Source: Actinomycetes bacterium (GTDB taxonomy: Bacteria > Actinomycetota > Acidimicrobiia > Acidimicrobiales > Ilumatobacteraceae). From it: DNA of 49,104 nucleotides. Location of the stretch: positions 1 through 49,104 of the forward strand of contig JANYDH010000088.1 in assembly GCA_025359865.1 (NCBI GenBank). Reading direction: 5' to 3'. Every line of letters starts with the position of its first letter. Position 1 is the stretch's first letter. Below are positions 24,369-33,069 of the stretch, in pieces. Below the pieces are notes generated by a model, which was not told the DNA's origin, did not search any database, and worked only from the letters and a program-made list of their open reading frames with translations. The position numbers and the translations under genes were made by a program.

Positions 24369-25337
24369 TCAGGCGTCGTCGAAGCCTTGCCGGCCGTCGT
24401 CGCCGTCGACCAGCGCGAGGTGCTCCCGGCCCTCTTCGCAGCTGGGCTGCAGCGGGCACCAACGACACGGCGGTGCCGGCCGCTTCACGGGCTGGCGACC
24501 CTCGATCGTCAATTCGACATGGCGTTCGACGGCCGCGACCGTGCGGTTGAGCGCAGCCACGAGTAGCCCCTCCGTCACATCCTCGACCTCGGCTTCGGCA
24601 TAGTCGAGGTAGTACGTGGCGAGCTTTCGGGGCGGCACCTCACGACTCAACGTTTCGAGTAATGCGTAGAACTGCAGGTCGGCACGATGATGATGCGATC
24701 GGTAGCCGGTCTTGAAGTCGATGATCAGTCGCTTGCTGATCCGCCCTTCCGGCCGACCGATTACGAGGTCGGTCTTGCCGACCAGTTCCACGCACGGTGT
24801 CGGTCGCCATTTCATGGTGGCTTCGAGGATTGGATTGGCGCGCAGATCGAGCGGCGGAAAGTCCTGGAGGAAACGGGTCAGCCGCTCGATCGCGTAGCCG
24901 CGCAGTTCTGCCAACTCGCCATCGTTGAGCCCCGCTACCCAGCCGCCGCGCCGGCTCGGCTCGTCGCCCAGCCGGGCGATTGCCTCCTCGACAAGCGTGG
25001 CCGGGGTGGGGTCGCCAGACCAGTGACTGTGCAGTTCGATCGCCTTGTGGGCGACGAATCCCCGTGCGGTGGAAGGTTTCCACTCGAACGGCGATGGTGT
25101 CAGGTACTGAGCCTCGCAGCCATGTACGCCTGTCAGCATGCTCTTGCTGACGTAGACACGTTCGCCGCCGAGGCGTACTGACAGAACGTCGAATGCGTCG
25201 TGTGCTCGGGCAATGAGGTCGCTGACGAACTCGGCGTCGAACACGAGCGGCGCTCCATCTCGGCGAAGTTGTCCGAGGATTCGTTCCTGTGTCGGCGTGA
25301 GCGCTCGCGGTGGGCTGGGCGTCAGGTTCGAGTCCAC
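24369..25337 (-). CDS. RecB-family PD-(D/E)xK nuclease with Fe-S cysteines
   Basis: 322 residues. The nuclease core reads LVGKTDLVIGRPEG then KRLIIDFKTGYRSHHHRADL, giving the D..DxK of the RecB-like (Cas4/AddB) fold, with the downstream QxxxY-like RADLQFYALLE. Cysteines at GVHGCEAQYL and CRWCPLQPSC match the four-Cys iron-sulphur pattern that frames these domains. Stand-alone actinobacterial versions are likely repair exonucleases; partners are unknown. The start is GTG 25337, with TAACCT ending 6 nt upstream. The gene is intact. Confidence 0.85.
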   Translation of the reverse strand: MDSNLTPSPPRALTPTQERILGQLRRDGAPLVFDAEFVSDLIARAHDAFDVLSVRLGGERVYVSKSMLTGVHGCEAQYLTPSPFEWKPSTARGFVAHKAIELHSHWSGDPTPATLVEEAIARLGDEPSRRGGWVAGLNDGELAELRGYAIERLTRFLQDFPPLDLRANPILEATMKWRPTPCVELVGKTDLVIGRPEGRISKRLIIDFKTGYRSHHHRADLQFYALLETLSREVPPRKLATYYLDYAEAEVEDVTEGLLVAALNRTVAAVERHVELTIEGRQPVKRPAPPCRWCPLQPSCEEGREHLALVDGDDGRQGFDDA

Positions 25338-25343
25338 GAACCG

Positions 25344-25349
25344 AGGTTA
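25344..25349 (-). promoter_or_regulatory. -10 box TAACCT of RecB-like gene, leaderless spacing
   Basis: On the minus strand TAACCT is followed by 6 nt (cggttc) and the GTG start. Confidence 0.45.
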
Positions 25350-25409
25350 GCCGGGCACCCGGAGCACCCCCCGGGAAACCCTGTCGTACCCCTGCGTCAT
25401 GATGACCGT

Positions 25410-25835
25410 ATGTTCTCCCCAGTCGCTACTTCCCCCGGGCTGCCGACCCCAGCACCGTCGTCGTCTGCTTCCCCCAACCTCAGCTCGTCAGCCACCGCGT
25501 CAGGCACCGCGGTCGAGTTCGCTTACGCGGCAAGGGTGCTCGGGCGCGAGGCCCGGCGGCATGGATTGGTCGTGCCCGGGTTCCGGTCGCCACCGCGCGT
25601 CGTGGGGGCCCAGCGCACGCTGCGTCGCCATAGCGATGGTGCAGGTGTCGTCGTCGCCGTGCAGGTGCGGGGTCGCCCGTGGTTCGCCGTGGTCGCCGAC
25701 ATGATCGAAGGCGTCGTCGTCGCGAACGGTCTGCAGGCACCCACTGGCGACAGGCTCCGCACGGAACTATGGGAAGCATTGGGGTACGACCTACCGAGGA
25801 TGCAGCCGGTGGATGCCGCTCCACGCGTCGCCTGA
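25410..25835 (+). CDS. conserved-looking hypothetical protein, 141 aa
   Basis: The N-terminal ~35 residues are Ser/Pro-rich and disordered (SPGLPTPAPSSSASPNLS). The rest forms a compact alpha/beta domain: AYAARVLGREARRHGLVVPG, FRSPPRVVGAQRTLRR, AGVVVAVQVRGRPWFAVVAD and MIEGVVVANGL. No family is recognised. ATG 25410 has CATGAT ending 6 nt upstream, supporting this start over longer frames that run into the divergent nuclease gene. It ends 15 bp before the convergent TAP hydrolase stop. Confidence 0.6.
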   Translation: MFSPVATSPGLPTPAPSSSASPNLSSSATASGTAVEFAYAARVLGREARRHGLVVPGFRSPPRVVGAQRTLRRHSDGAGVVVAVQVRGRPWFAVVADMIEGVVVANGLQAPTGDRLRTELWEALGYDLPRMQPVDAAPRVA

Positions 25836-25850
25836 GCGGACCAGGCAAGC

Positions 25851-27782
25851 TCAAGTTGGCAGATAGAGCAACAGCAGCAACGTCGAACCCGACGGATAGA
25901 GATCGGCAATCCCTTCCATCTCTGGCGAGTCCGCTGCATCCGGGCCGACCGCGACCACGCTGAACACATCGCCATTCGGTTCGAGGTAGATGCCTTGAAG
26001 TGCGCCATCGAACGGTACCTGCGTGCCGCCTACCGTGAAGCCAGCCGCGGCCATCGCCTTGTCGTAGGCAGCAATTGCCGCTTCGGCCTCCAAGGTGGTG
26101 GTGCGCAGTTCGCTGAATGCCTGGCTCGGCGACAAACCGAGCGCGCCCACCAGCGCAGGCGAGGTGAAGATCGCGTCGATGCCGTCGGGTACCGGCAGAC
26201 CATCCCACCAGTCCGGACGGGCCACCTCAGGATCAGGGTCGCAGACCATCCCATCAGGGGGCCGGGTGAGGTTGGCGAGTAGATCAGCCTCGATCGCGGT
26301 GATGCACTTCGAGCTGAGGAGTTGGCCGTGACCTTCACCGGTAAAGGTCACCAGTTCGGCAGAGGGTCCCATCGCTGCGGTCATCTCCTCTGCCCACCGA
26401 AATGGTGTTGCCGGATCGTTCAGGCCGCCAACCACGAGAATCGGTGCGTCGCCGTCGTACGTGAGGTTTCCCGGCGTCACTGTGGGCATCAGGCCGATGC
26501 AGCCGTCGGTGAAGTCATCAGCGGTGATGGTCCGCGCAAACCGCGGCGCCAGTGCACGCAACCGTGCGGCCATCGCTTCGGGATCGTCGGGCACGGGTGA
26601 GCCGAGGCCAGAGGCGCAACTGATGATCGGATTGCTCTGGCCGATCGTGTTGTATGTGCCATCTGCATCGCGCTGGTTGTAGCGGTCGGCAAGCGCGAAG
26701 ATACCGCTGACGGTTCCGTCGCTTGCTGTGGCCAAAGCGTCCGCAAGCACGGGCCATTCGGTTTCGCGATAGAGCGCAGCGATCGTGGCGAGCCCCATCA
26801 CGGCCTGGTTGCCCAGCCGTCCGTCATCATTGGCGATGGGGTTGTCGTCCAGTTGTTCCAGCAGTGCATCCCACGCTCCGCCAACATCGCCACTGTGAAA
26901 TGCGCAGTCGGCGGTGTCCTGGCACCAAGCCGCCCAGTTGTCGAACGCGCCCTCGAAGCCGACGAGCTGGGTCGTGTATTGCTCCTCAACCGAGTCACCC
27001 GTCGGTTCGTAGGCGGAGTCGAGCACCATTGCCCGGACCCGGTCGGGAAAGAGCGTGGCATACGTGGCCCCGAGGTACGTGCCGTAGGAGACACCGAGAA
27101 AGCTGATGGTGTCATCGCCTAGCGCCGCCCGGATTGCGTCCATGTCGCGTGCGGTGTTGTCGGTTGAATACAAGCTCAAGGTGTCGCCATACTTGGCCGT
27201 GCACGCCTTATCGAACGCAGTGTCGGCCTCGTCGAGGAGTCGTTGCTCGGTCGGCGTGTCGGGAGTGTCATCAAGGAATTGGTAGGTGTCGATCTCAGCG
27301 TCGGTCTGGCAGCGCAGGCCGTTGGATCGGTCCACCCCGCGGGGATCGAATCCGATCAGATCGAAGTTCTCGAGGCCGAGTGAACGCACGACGGCGGTAC
27401 CACCTGTTGCCACGTAGTCGAACCCCGAACCGCCCGGCCCGCCGGGATTGAACAAGATCGGACCCTCACGGGAGTCTCCGCTCGCCGGCACTCGCACGAG
27501 AGCGAGGTCGATGGTGCCGCCGTCTGGGTGTTCGTAGTCGAGCGGCACGGTGACGGTGGCGCAGTCGAGATCGGTGTCGGTGACCTTCTCGTCGGTGCAA
27601 GCCACCCAACCGATACCCGGAATCCTCGGTGCCGTGTCCGTTGGAGTGAAGCTGCCCGGTGTGGTGCTGCTCGTGGGCGCGGCCCCGATTGGAGCTGACG
27701 AGACAGCGGTCGGGTTGGACATCGACGAACACGCGCCAGTTGACGCCAAGGCGACGACAACGAGGATCCGGGGCACACGCAT
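25851..27782 (-). CDS. secreted lipoprotein alpha/beta hydrolase, TAP-like (tripeptidyl aminopeptidase type)
   Basis: 643 residues. A lipoprotein signal (ILVVVALASTGAC) gives Cys as the lipid anchor, then a Ser/Thr-rich linker. The hydrolase core has LFNPGGPGGSGFDYVATGG (oxyanion region), FDPRGVDRS, LGVSYGTYLGATYA (nucleophile Ser), VVGGLNDPATPFRWAEEM (Asp) and TGEGHGQLLSSKC (His), the TAP C-terminal pattern. Such enzymes release N-terminal tripeptides outside the cell. A final ~110-residue extension after WWDGLPVPDGID is not standard for the family. The ATG at 27782 has TAGGGT 6 nt upstream. Confidence 0.9.
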   Translation of the reverse strand: MRVPRILVVVALASTGACSSMSNPTAVSSAPIGAAPTSSTTPGSFTPTDTAPRIPGIGWVACTDEKVTDTDLDCATVTVPLDYEHPDGGTIDLALVRVPASGDSREGPILFNPGGPGGSGFDYVATGGTAVVRSLGLENFDLIGFDPRGVDRSNGLRCQTDAEIDTYQFLDDTPDTPTEQRLLDEADTAFDKACTAKYGDTLSLYSTDNTARDMDAIRAALGDDTISFLGVSYGTYLGATYATLFPDRVRAMVLDSAYEPTGDSVEEQYTTQLVGFEGAFDNWAAWCQDTADCAFHSGDVGGAWDALLEQLDDNPIANDDGRLGNQAVMGLATIAALYRETEWPVLADALATASDGTVSGIFALADRYNQRDADGTYNTIGQSNPIISCASGLGSPVPDDPEAMAARLRALAPRFARTITADDFTDGCIGLMPTVTPGNLTYDGDAPILVVGGLNDPATPFRWAEEMTAAMGPSAELVTFTGEGHGQLLSSKCITAIEADLLANLTRPPDGMVCDPDPEVARPDWWDGLPVPDGIDAIFTSPALVGALGLSPSQAFSELRTTTLEAEAAIAAYDKAMAAAGFTVGGTQVPFDGALQGIYLEPNGDVFSVVAVGPDAADSPEMEGIADLYPSGSTLLLLLYLPT

Positions 27783-27788
27783 CGGGCG

Positions 27789-27794
27789 ACCCTA
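27789..27794 (-). promoter_or_regulatory. -10 box TAGGGT of TAP hydrolase, leaderless spacing
   Basis: Minus strand TAGGGT, 6 nt (cgcccg), ATG at 27782. Confidence 0.5.
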
Positions 27795-27854
27795 GCGAGG
27801 CGTCGTCTCGCGTTCGGCGTTACCCGGCGTGGAGCCCACCAAGTGACGCTCTGC

Positions 27855-28403
27855 TCAGACTTGGCGACCGAGGAAGCAGAGGAACTCGGTCTGCAGGTCG
27901 GCACCTGCCGGCGGGTCGATCTTCGGCCCGAACACACCTGGCATCCGGATCATCGCATCCATCGGCTTCAGACCGGAGTACGCACCTTCGACCGCAGCAG
28001 CATCAAGCGCTTCGTCGCCACCAGTGGCGCGGGCGAGATCCCATGTGTGCACCATCACGTCAGTGCAGACGAGGCGTCCAATGACCTGCTCGGCCGGCAT
28101 TGGCCCGAACGGTCCAGGTACCACGGTGCTCAGATCGGCGGTGGGTAGGGCTCCGAGGAACCCGTCACGGGCTTCATTCCACGCCGCGACGATGTCTTCA
28201 TCGGCGCTGATCTCTCGCCCCTGGCCACCGGTGAGCGCAGCACCGAGGCCCAACAGGTTGTTACCAACGTGCACGACGACGTCACGCGCTGTCCACCCTT
28301 CGCACGGGGCAGCGTTGCCCCACGCACCGGCGTCGACCGCCTGGATGCGGGCGTCGAAACCCTGAACGAGGTTGGTAGCACGATCGATGACTTCTTGGCT
28401 CAT
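27855..28403 (-). CDS. TIGR03086 family DinB-like metal-binding protein
   Basis: 182 residues, a four-helix bundle of the maleylpyruvate-isomerase/DinB type. Seen: WGNAAPCEGWTARDVVVHVG (the CxGW..D...H signature), MPAEQVIGRLVCTDVMVHTW DLARATG with the second metal His, and the closing GVFGPKIDPPAG..FLCFLGR. Family members are thought to be metal-dependent thiol (mycothiol) enzymes in Actinobacteria; the substrate is unknown. The ATG at 28403 has TAGCAT 7 nt upstream. It lies 90 bp from tRNA-Leu, divergent. Confidence 0.87.
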   Translation of the reverse strand: MSQEVIDRATNLVQGFDARIQAVDAGAWGNAAPCEGWTARDVVVHVGNNLLGLGAALTGGQGREISADEDIVAAWNEARDGFLGALPTADLSTVVPGPFGPMPAEQVIGRLVCTDVMVHTWDLARATGGDEALDAAAVEGAYSGLKPMDAMIRMPGVFGPKIDPPAGADLQTEFLCFLGRQV

Positions 28404-28492
28404 ACCGGCGATGCTAGTTCACATCGCCCATGGCGTGACAATGGCCCTCGCCGTTGAGTCAGATGGCATCTGGCTGCGTAACCTGAGCGCAA

Positions 28493-28576
28493 GCCCGGGT
28501 GGCGGAATTGGCAGACGCGGGGGGCTTAAACCCCCCTCTCCGCAAGGAGGTGCGGGTTCGAACCCCGCCCCGGGCA
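28493..28576 (+). tRNA. tRNA-Leu (TAA anticodon)
   Basis: 84 nt class II tRNA: acceptor gcccggg / cccgggc-a, D arm ggcggaattggcagacgc, anticodon loop cttaaac with TAA between 5-bp G/C stems, long variable arm ctcc-gcaa-ggag, T arm gcgggttcgaaccccgc. CCA is not encoded. Its 3' half from the anticodon loop (28525-28576) recurs at 38526 and 40814, so it serves as attachment site for integrative elements. Confidence 0.97.
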
Positions 28577-28639
28577 CAAGGAAGAACCAGGTCGCCGCAT
28601 CGATCGCCCGATTGCGGCCGGTCGATGCCGGCTGGCGGC

Positions 28640-28658
28640 TGCACGATTCCTGCACAGG
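28640..28658 (+). repeat. integrase arm-type motif next to tRNA-Leu
   Basis: TGCACGATTCCTGCACAGG, 64 bp after the tRNA. The same motif with 0-3 changes is found at 34624, 38393, 38641, 40682 and 42087. Confidence 0.6.
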
Positions 28659-28821
28659 CTTCTTCGGAGTAGCGGGAATCGGACGGACTTCGGTGTATTC
28701 GGGGGCCGACTACACATCGGAGGTTGCGCAGTCGGCATGGCGTCGAACTCCGGCTCATTGGTCGGTCGCCAGCGCACCTATCGGCAGGCATGCACGCCAC
28801 GACCGACTCAGCGGGCCACTT

Positions 28822-29865
28822 TCACGGTTGCAGTCGCGTATGGGTCATTTGATTGTCACCGCCGACTGGTACGAGGTGCGCGTCCTTTAGATCGACGAGC
28901 GCTGCGCCCAGGGCATCGTCGACTCCGAAGTGCCCCTTGACGAGCGTGAAGAGGATTCCTGTTCCGTCTGGAGTGAAGGTTGGCTGAATCGCGTGTTGCG
29001 TCTGGGCATCGAACCGAGTGAGCTGAGCCTCGGAGGTTCCGTCAGGTTGCACGGTGAACAGATTGTCGTTGCGGCAAAAGACGATGAGGTCGTCGACGCT
29101 GTTCCAATCAGGATCGGGGCTTCCGAGTCCGGAGATCGGGCCGTCCCAGCTCGCAACGTTTTTGGCGTCGGTGCCGCCCGATGCGGAAGCCACGGCGACC
29201 GCGACCTTCGTCGTCGTGGACTCGTCGACACGATTGGACGCGAAGGTGTCTCGTTCGAAGACGATGGATTGGCCGTCACCGGACCAGCGAGGATGGAAGA
29301 GCCACACGCGGCCCGATGTGTCGTCAACGATGGTACGCACCGCTCCGGAGCCGACATTCAGCGAGAGGATCGCACTCAGCGATGTCGTGGCGCCGTCCTC
29401 GGTTTCGGCGACCATGAACGCGATTTCGCTTCCATCTGGTGACCACGCACCGTCCTGCAAAGAGTGACACGGCGCTTCACACGTGTACACGCTCCGCAAG
29501 GCTGTGCCATCGGAGTTCACGACCCACAGCATCGAGAGCTCAGGATCGAAGACCAGCGATTTGCCATCATGTGACCAATCCGGATGCTCCTGGTCTGCGG
29601 GAGCACTCGGGGCAACGTCCACCACCCCGGACCCGTCCAACATCGCTGTGCGAACCCGACCAGCGTTCTGGAACACCAGACGCTTCCCCGCCATCGCTGG
29701 ATCCGACGTGGCAACCCCAGCACTGACAGTCGGAACGATGGACGGCGTCGGCGTCGACGCCGGAGCCGTCGCCGGACCGTTCGCTGCGGGTGACGAGCCG
29801 CATGCAGCGACCGCCACAACCAACAACAGGCCCAACGCCCTCACCGCGACGGGCGACCTCATCAT
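28822..29865 (-). CDS. TolB-like beta-propeller lipoprotein
   Basis: 347 residues. Lipoprotein signal RALGLLLVVAVAACGSS, a Pro/Thr/Ala linker, then WD40-like/PD40 blades: SAPADQEHPDWSHDGKSLVF, GAWSPDGSEIAFMVAE, HPRWSGDGQSIVFERD, QPTFTPDGTGILFTL. TolB-type propellers bind other envelope proteins; no Tol-Pal genes are near. A Cys pair in YTCEAPCHSL may form a disulfide outside the cell. The start ATG at 29865 has GGGGAG 5 nt upstream; frames reaching further left lack signal features. It is a paralogue in style of the lipoprotein at 31371 and divergent from it, with a 252-bp gap in which I see nothing. Confidence 0.8.
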   Translation of the reverse strand: MMRSPVAVRALGLLLVVAVAACGSSPAANGPATAPASTPTPSIVPTVSAGVATSDPAMAGKRLVFQNAGRVRTAMLDGSGVVDVAPSAPADQEHPDWSHDGKSLVFDPELSMLWVVNSDGTALRSVYTCEAPCHSLQDGAWSPDGSEIAFMVAETEDGATTSLSAILSLNVGSGAVRTIVDDTSGRVWLFHPRWSGDGQSIVFERDTFASNRVDESTTTKVAVAVASASGGTDAKNVASWDGPISGLGSPDPDWNSVDDLIVFCRNDNLFTVQPDGTSEAQLTRFDAQTQHAIQPTFTPDGTGILFTLVKGHFGVDDALGAALVDLKDAHLVPVGGDNQMTHTRLQP

Positions 29866-30117
29866 CGTGCTCCCCAAAGGTTCGACTCCGTGAGCGCCGT
29901 CACGAAGTTGAGCGGCGTTCCGATTGAGTTCATCGTCACGGCAGACACACGAACCAGGCATCGACTTGGTTGACATCGGAATGTGGCGACCCTGATGCCC
30001 GATGTTCGGCACACATCCCAGACTGCGGCCAGGGGCATGGCCGAGGATCGGGCGATCCTCGGTTCGTGCGCTCACAGGCCGTGTCAACCGATCGACGACA
30101 TCGTTCGTGTGTACATC

Positions 30118-31374
30118 ATGCCGATCAACTTGACGCACGTAGCTGGCGTGGTGGCAGCACTCGGTCTCTCTGCCTGCGCTTCGACGCCTGCACCCTCGAC
30201 GAGGGTCGGCGAGACCGCGACGGCGGGCAGCGCGGCCGTCCAGGTTGCCGTCGACACGTGGATCTCCGACCTGGAAGCGATCGATTCCGGCGTTCGGGAG
30301 CTGCATGCCGATCCGTTCGCGGTCGTCCCGGAGGCCACGTGGAGCGCGAGAGTGGCCGAGCTCGAGACGGCGTTCCCGACGCTGAACGACGATGAGCGGA
30401 TCGTCGGCATGGCCAGTCTCGCGGGGCTGCTCGACACGCACACGCAGTTCTTCAGCCCTGACCAACGCCAGTACGACGTCTTGCTCTACCGCTTCTCCGA
30501 CGGGTTGTTCGTCATCGCCGCCACCGATCCGTCGCTGGTCGGTGCCCGCCTCCTGTCGATCAACGAAGTGACCGCCGCCGACGTCGAAGCGCGGATCCGA
30601 CCGCTACTGCCCGGCGACAACGAGCCCGCCGAGCTCAACGGCATGTGGATGTTGACCCAGGTCGACTACCTGCACGGTCTCGGCATCGTCGACGATGTCG
30701 ACAGGCCGGGCTTCACGTTCATCATGGCGGACGGGACCCAACGAACCGTCGATCTCCCCACCGAGGACATCGACGACTTCGCCGAGGCGCAGCACCTGTT
30801 GGGGAGCCTCGGTGGTGTCCAGAACGAGGCACTCCGGCGACGGGGCGAGCCGATCTGGGCCCGCATCGATGCCCCCTCGAAGTCCTTCCTGCTGTCACTG
30901 AACGATTACACCTCGACGGGCCGCGATGCTGCGATCGCTGCGATGACCCCGGCACTTGACAGCGGTGCGGCCGACCACGTCGTGGTCGACATGCGGTACC
31001 TGCGCGGCGGCGACGCCTCACAGCTGCTCCCGTTGGTCGACGCGCTCGAACGTGACCCGCGGATCAACCGTCCGGGCGGGCTCACGGTGCTCATCGGTCG
31101 CGAGAACGAGTCGGCTGCCACGCTGATCGCGGCAACGCTCGATCTCGACACCGAGGCGTCGTTCGTCGGTGAGATGACGCCTGCTCGGGCCGACAACTTC
31201 CTGTGCCCGTGCACCGACATGGAGCTTCCTGCGTCCGGTTTCATCTTCTCGGTCCCCACGACGCGGTCCGGAAATGGAGATCCACGGATGGCGATCGAGC
31301 CGGACATCCCTGTCGCACTCAGCAGCATCGACTACTTCGCCGGCCGCGATCCAGCTCTCGAGGCAGCGCTGTGA
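30118..31374 (+). CDS. S41-family peptidase-like lipoprotein
   Basis: 418 residues. Signal VAGVVAALGLSACAS with lipobox Cys, an N-terminal helical domain (SLAGLLDTHTQFFSPDQRQY, the usual D-x-H-T/S-x-(F/Y) element of C-terminal processing peptidases), a PDZ-like part (GARLLSINEVTAADVEARIR) and an S41 core: HVVVDMRYLRGGDASQLLPL and TVLIGRENESAATLIAATLD with the Ser in ESAAT, then FVGEMTPARADNFLCP. Members cleave proteins near their C-termini. The conserved Lys downstream of Ser is not obvious (GEMTPARAD instead of GExTxGK), so activity is uncertain. It overlaps the next lipoprotein gene by 4 nt. Confidence 0.75.
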   Translation: MPINLTHVAGVVAALGLSACASTPAPSTRVGETATAGSAAVQVAVDTWISDLEAIDSGVRELHADPFAVVPEATWSARVAELETAFPTLNDDERIVGMASLAGLLDTHTQFFSPDQRQYDVLLYRFSDGLFVIAATDPSLVGARLLSINEVTAADVEARIRPLLPGDNEPAELNGMWMLTQVDYLHGLGIVDDVDRPGFTFIMADGTQRTVDLPTEDIDDFAEAQHLLGSLGGVQNEALRRRGEPIWARIDAPSKSFLLSLNDYTSTGRDAAIAAMTPALDSGAADHVVVDMRYLRGGDASQLLPLVDALERDPRINRPGGLTVLIGRENESAATLIAATLDLDTEASFVGEMTPARADNFLCPCTDMELPASGFIFSVPTTRSGNGDPRMAIEPDIPVALSSIDYFAGRDPALEAAL

Positions 31375-32441
31375 GATCCCGTCTGCTCGCCGCCTTGGTG
31401 GTCGTCCTCGCGGGCTGCAGCACCACGCCATCGACGACCATCGCCCCGTTGGACACCAACATTTCATCCGCAGCGCCGACGTCGTCGCTGCGACCACTCA
31501 CGACTGAGGCGGCAGCTCCAGCCGACCTGCTCGCACCTCAGCCCGGGGAGGAATGGGTCGCCTTTCGATCCCCGCGGTCGGACGGCCGTGATGGGATCTT
31601 CCTCGCCAGACCCGACGGCTCTGACCGTCATCAGCTGGTCGCCGACCTGCCTTTCGTGCAGGCGAGCCCGGCGTGGTCGCCCGACGGCAACCGCCTCGCG
31701 TTCATCGAACGGAACCCTGACGAGGCACTCTGGGTTGTCGACGCCAATGGTTCGAACACGACCGAGCTCCTCCCCGCCTCGAAAGAGTGCTGCGGTCAGG
31801 ACAAGCCAGATTGGTCACCGGACGGCACGACCATCGCGCTTGTCCGCTGGATCGGCCCGGAGGACAACATCACCACGGAGATCGTGCTCTACGATCTCGC
31901 GACCGGGTTGACCTCAGTTGCCTACTCGACATCGTTTCCGACCGTGCTCGATCGGCCGCGGTGGTCGCCGGGCGGCACGCAACTCGCCGTCGACGTCACG
32001 ACCATGCAGCCGAACGGGTCCGACTTCGCGGCCGGTGCGATCGGTCTGATCGATCTCCGATCCGGCCAGCTCAGGTTGCTCACGGACTCGGACCACTTCT
32101 TCGGCTATGTCGGCTGGAACCCGTCCGGTACAGCGCTCGTGTTCGAGGAGAATGGCCTCACCTACTGGGACGACACGCCTCACGGCAAGGCCACCAACCT
32201 GTGGACGATCAACCTCGACGGCAGCGACCTTCGGCAAATCACGAACAACGAATCCGGCGGCCACCGCTCGACGCAACCATTCTGGCGGGCCGACGGTTCG
32301 ATCTGTTACGTCGACGCCGAGGCGAAGAAGAGCGACCGTCACTTCGTGCGCTGCCTCGGTGCCGACCTGAATGTGCTCCCTGATCCTGGGACTCCGATTC
32401 AGGGCACACATCCACGGTTCAGGCCGCTGCCCGGTGAGTGA
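31371..32441 (+). CDS. TolB-like beta-propeller lipoprotein
   Basis: 356 residues from GTG 31371, overlapping the peptidase stop (GTGA). Signal LLAALVVVLAGCSTT with lipobox VLAGC. PD40 blades: DGIFLARPDGSDRHQLV, ASPAWSPDGNRLAFIERN, KPDWSPDGTTIALVRW, RPRWSPGGTQLAVDV, GWNPSGTALVFEENG, NLWTINLDGSDLRQITNNES. A vicinal Cys pair lies before the third blade (KECCGQDK). It is probably an outer-face binding protein working with the S41-like lipoprotein made from the same message. The product of this operon is followed by a sigma/anti-sigma pair in the same direction. Confidence 0.82.
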   Translation: MRSRLLAALVVVLAGCSTTPSTTIAPLDTNISSAAPTSSLRPLTTEAAAPADLLAPQPGEEWVAFRSPRSDGRDGIFLARPDGSDRHQLVADLPFVQASPAWSPDGNRLAFIERNPDEALWVVDANGSNTTELLPASKECCGQDKPDWSPDGTTIALVRWIGPEDNITTEIVLYDLATGLTSVAYSTSFPTVLDRPRWSPGGTQLAVDVTTMQPNGSDFAAGAIGLIDLRSGQLRLLTDSDHFFGYVGWNPSGTALVFEENGLTYWDDTPHGKATNLWTINLDGSDLRQITNNESGGHRSTQPFWRADGSICYVDAEAKKSDRHFVRCLGADLNVLPDPGTPIQGTHPRFRPLPGE

Positions 32442-32580
32442 GTCGAGCGTGGGACCGCACGGAGCAGCGGAGGTCGATCGCCCGCCGCTGGTGCGACCGA
32501 CTCGTCCGGACGGGTCGTTCACCCGCGCGCATACTTCGCGGATGGCTGGTTCCCGGTCGAACCCGTCCACGGCGCGACCG

Positions 32581-33069
32581 ATGGACGACTTCGAAGCCTT
32601 CTTCCGGCGCGAACACCCTCGCCTGCTGGCGATCGCCATGGCCGTCGTCGGCGATCGCGAGGTCGCGCGCGAGTTGGTCCAGGACGCGTTGTTGAAGGCG
32701 TTCACGTCGTGGCCGAGGATCGCCAGTCTCGACAGCCCAGGCGGGTGGACGCGAAAGGTGCTGATCAACCTCAGCATCGATGTCCATCGTCGTCATCATC
32801 GCGAGCGTGGCGCGCTCACACGGTTGCAGGCGCCGCCGACGATCGAGGCGCCATCGTTGCCGACACCTGCCCTCTGGTCGGCGGTGCAGCGCCTGCCTCG
32901 CCTGCAACGTTCCGTCGTCGCGCTGTACTACGTGGACGACATGCCCGTCTCGGAGGTAGCCACCGTCCTGGGAGTTTCACCCGGGACGGTGAAGACCTCG
33001 CTCTCGCGGGCCCGCATCGTCCTAGCGCCGATGCTGTCCGGACACCTGCAAGGGGAGGTGGAGTCGTGA
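32581..33069 (+). CDS. ECF-type sigma factor (SigE-like)
   Basis: 162 residues from ATG 32581; an in-frame GTG at 32434 is an alternative. Region 2: MDDFEAFFRREHPRLLAIAM, VARELVQDALLKAFTSWPRI; region 4: QRLPRLQRSVVALYYVDDMP, VSEVATVLGVSPGTVKTSLS. It redirects RNA polymerase in response to a signal passed by the next protein, whose GTG overlaps its stop by 4 nt. It is close in organisation to the sigma/PASTA pair in the ychF island but clearly not a copy. Confidence 0.85.
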   Translation: MDDFEAFFRREHPRLLAIAMAVVGDREVARELVQDALLKAFTSWPRIASLDSPGGWTRKVLINLSIDVHRRHHRERGALTRLQAPPTIEAPSLPTPALWSAVQRLPRLQRSVVALYYVDDMPVSEVATVLGVSPGTVKTSLSRARIVLAPMLSGHLQGEVES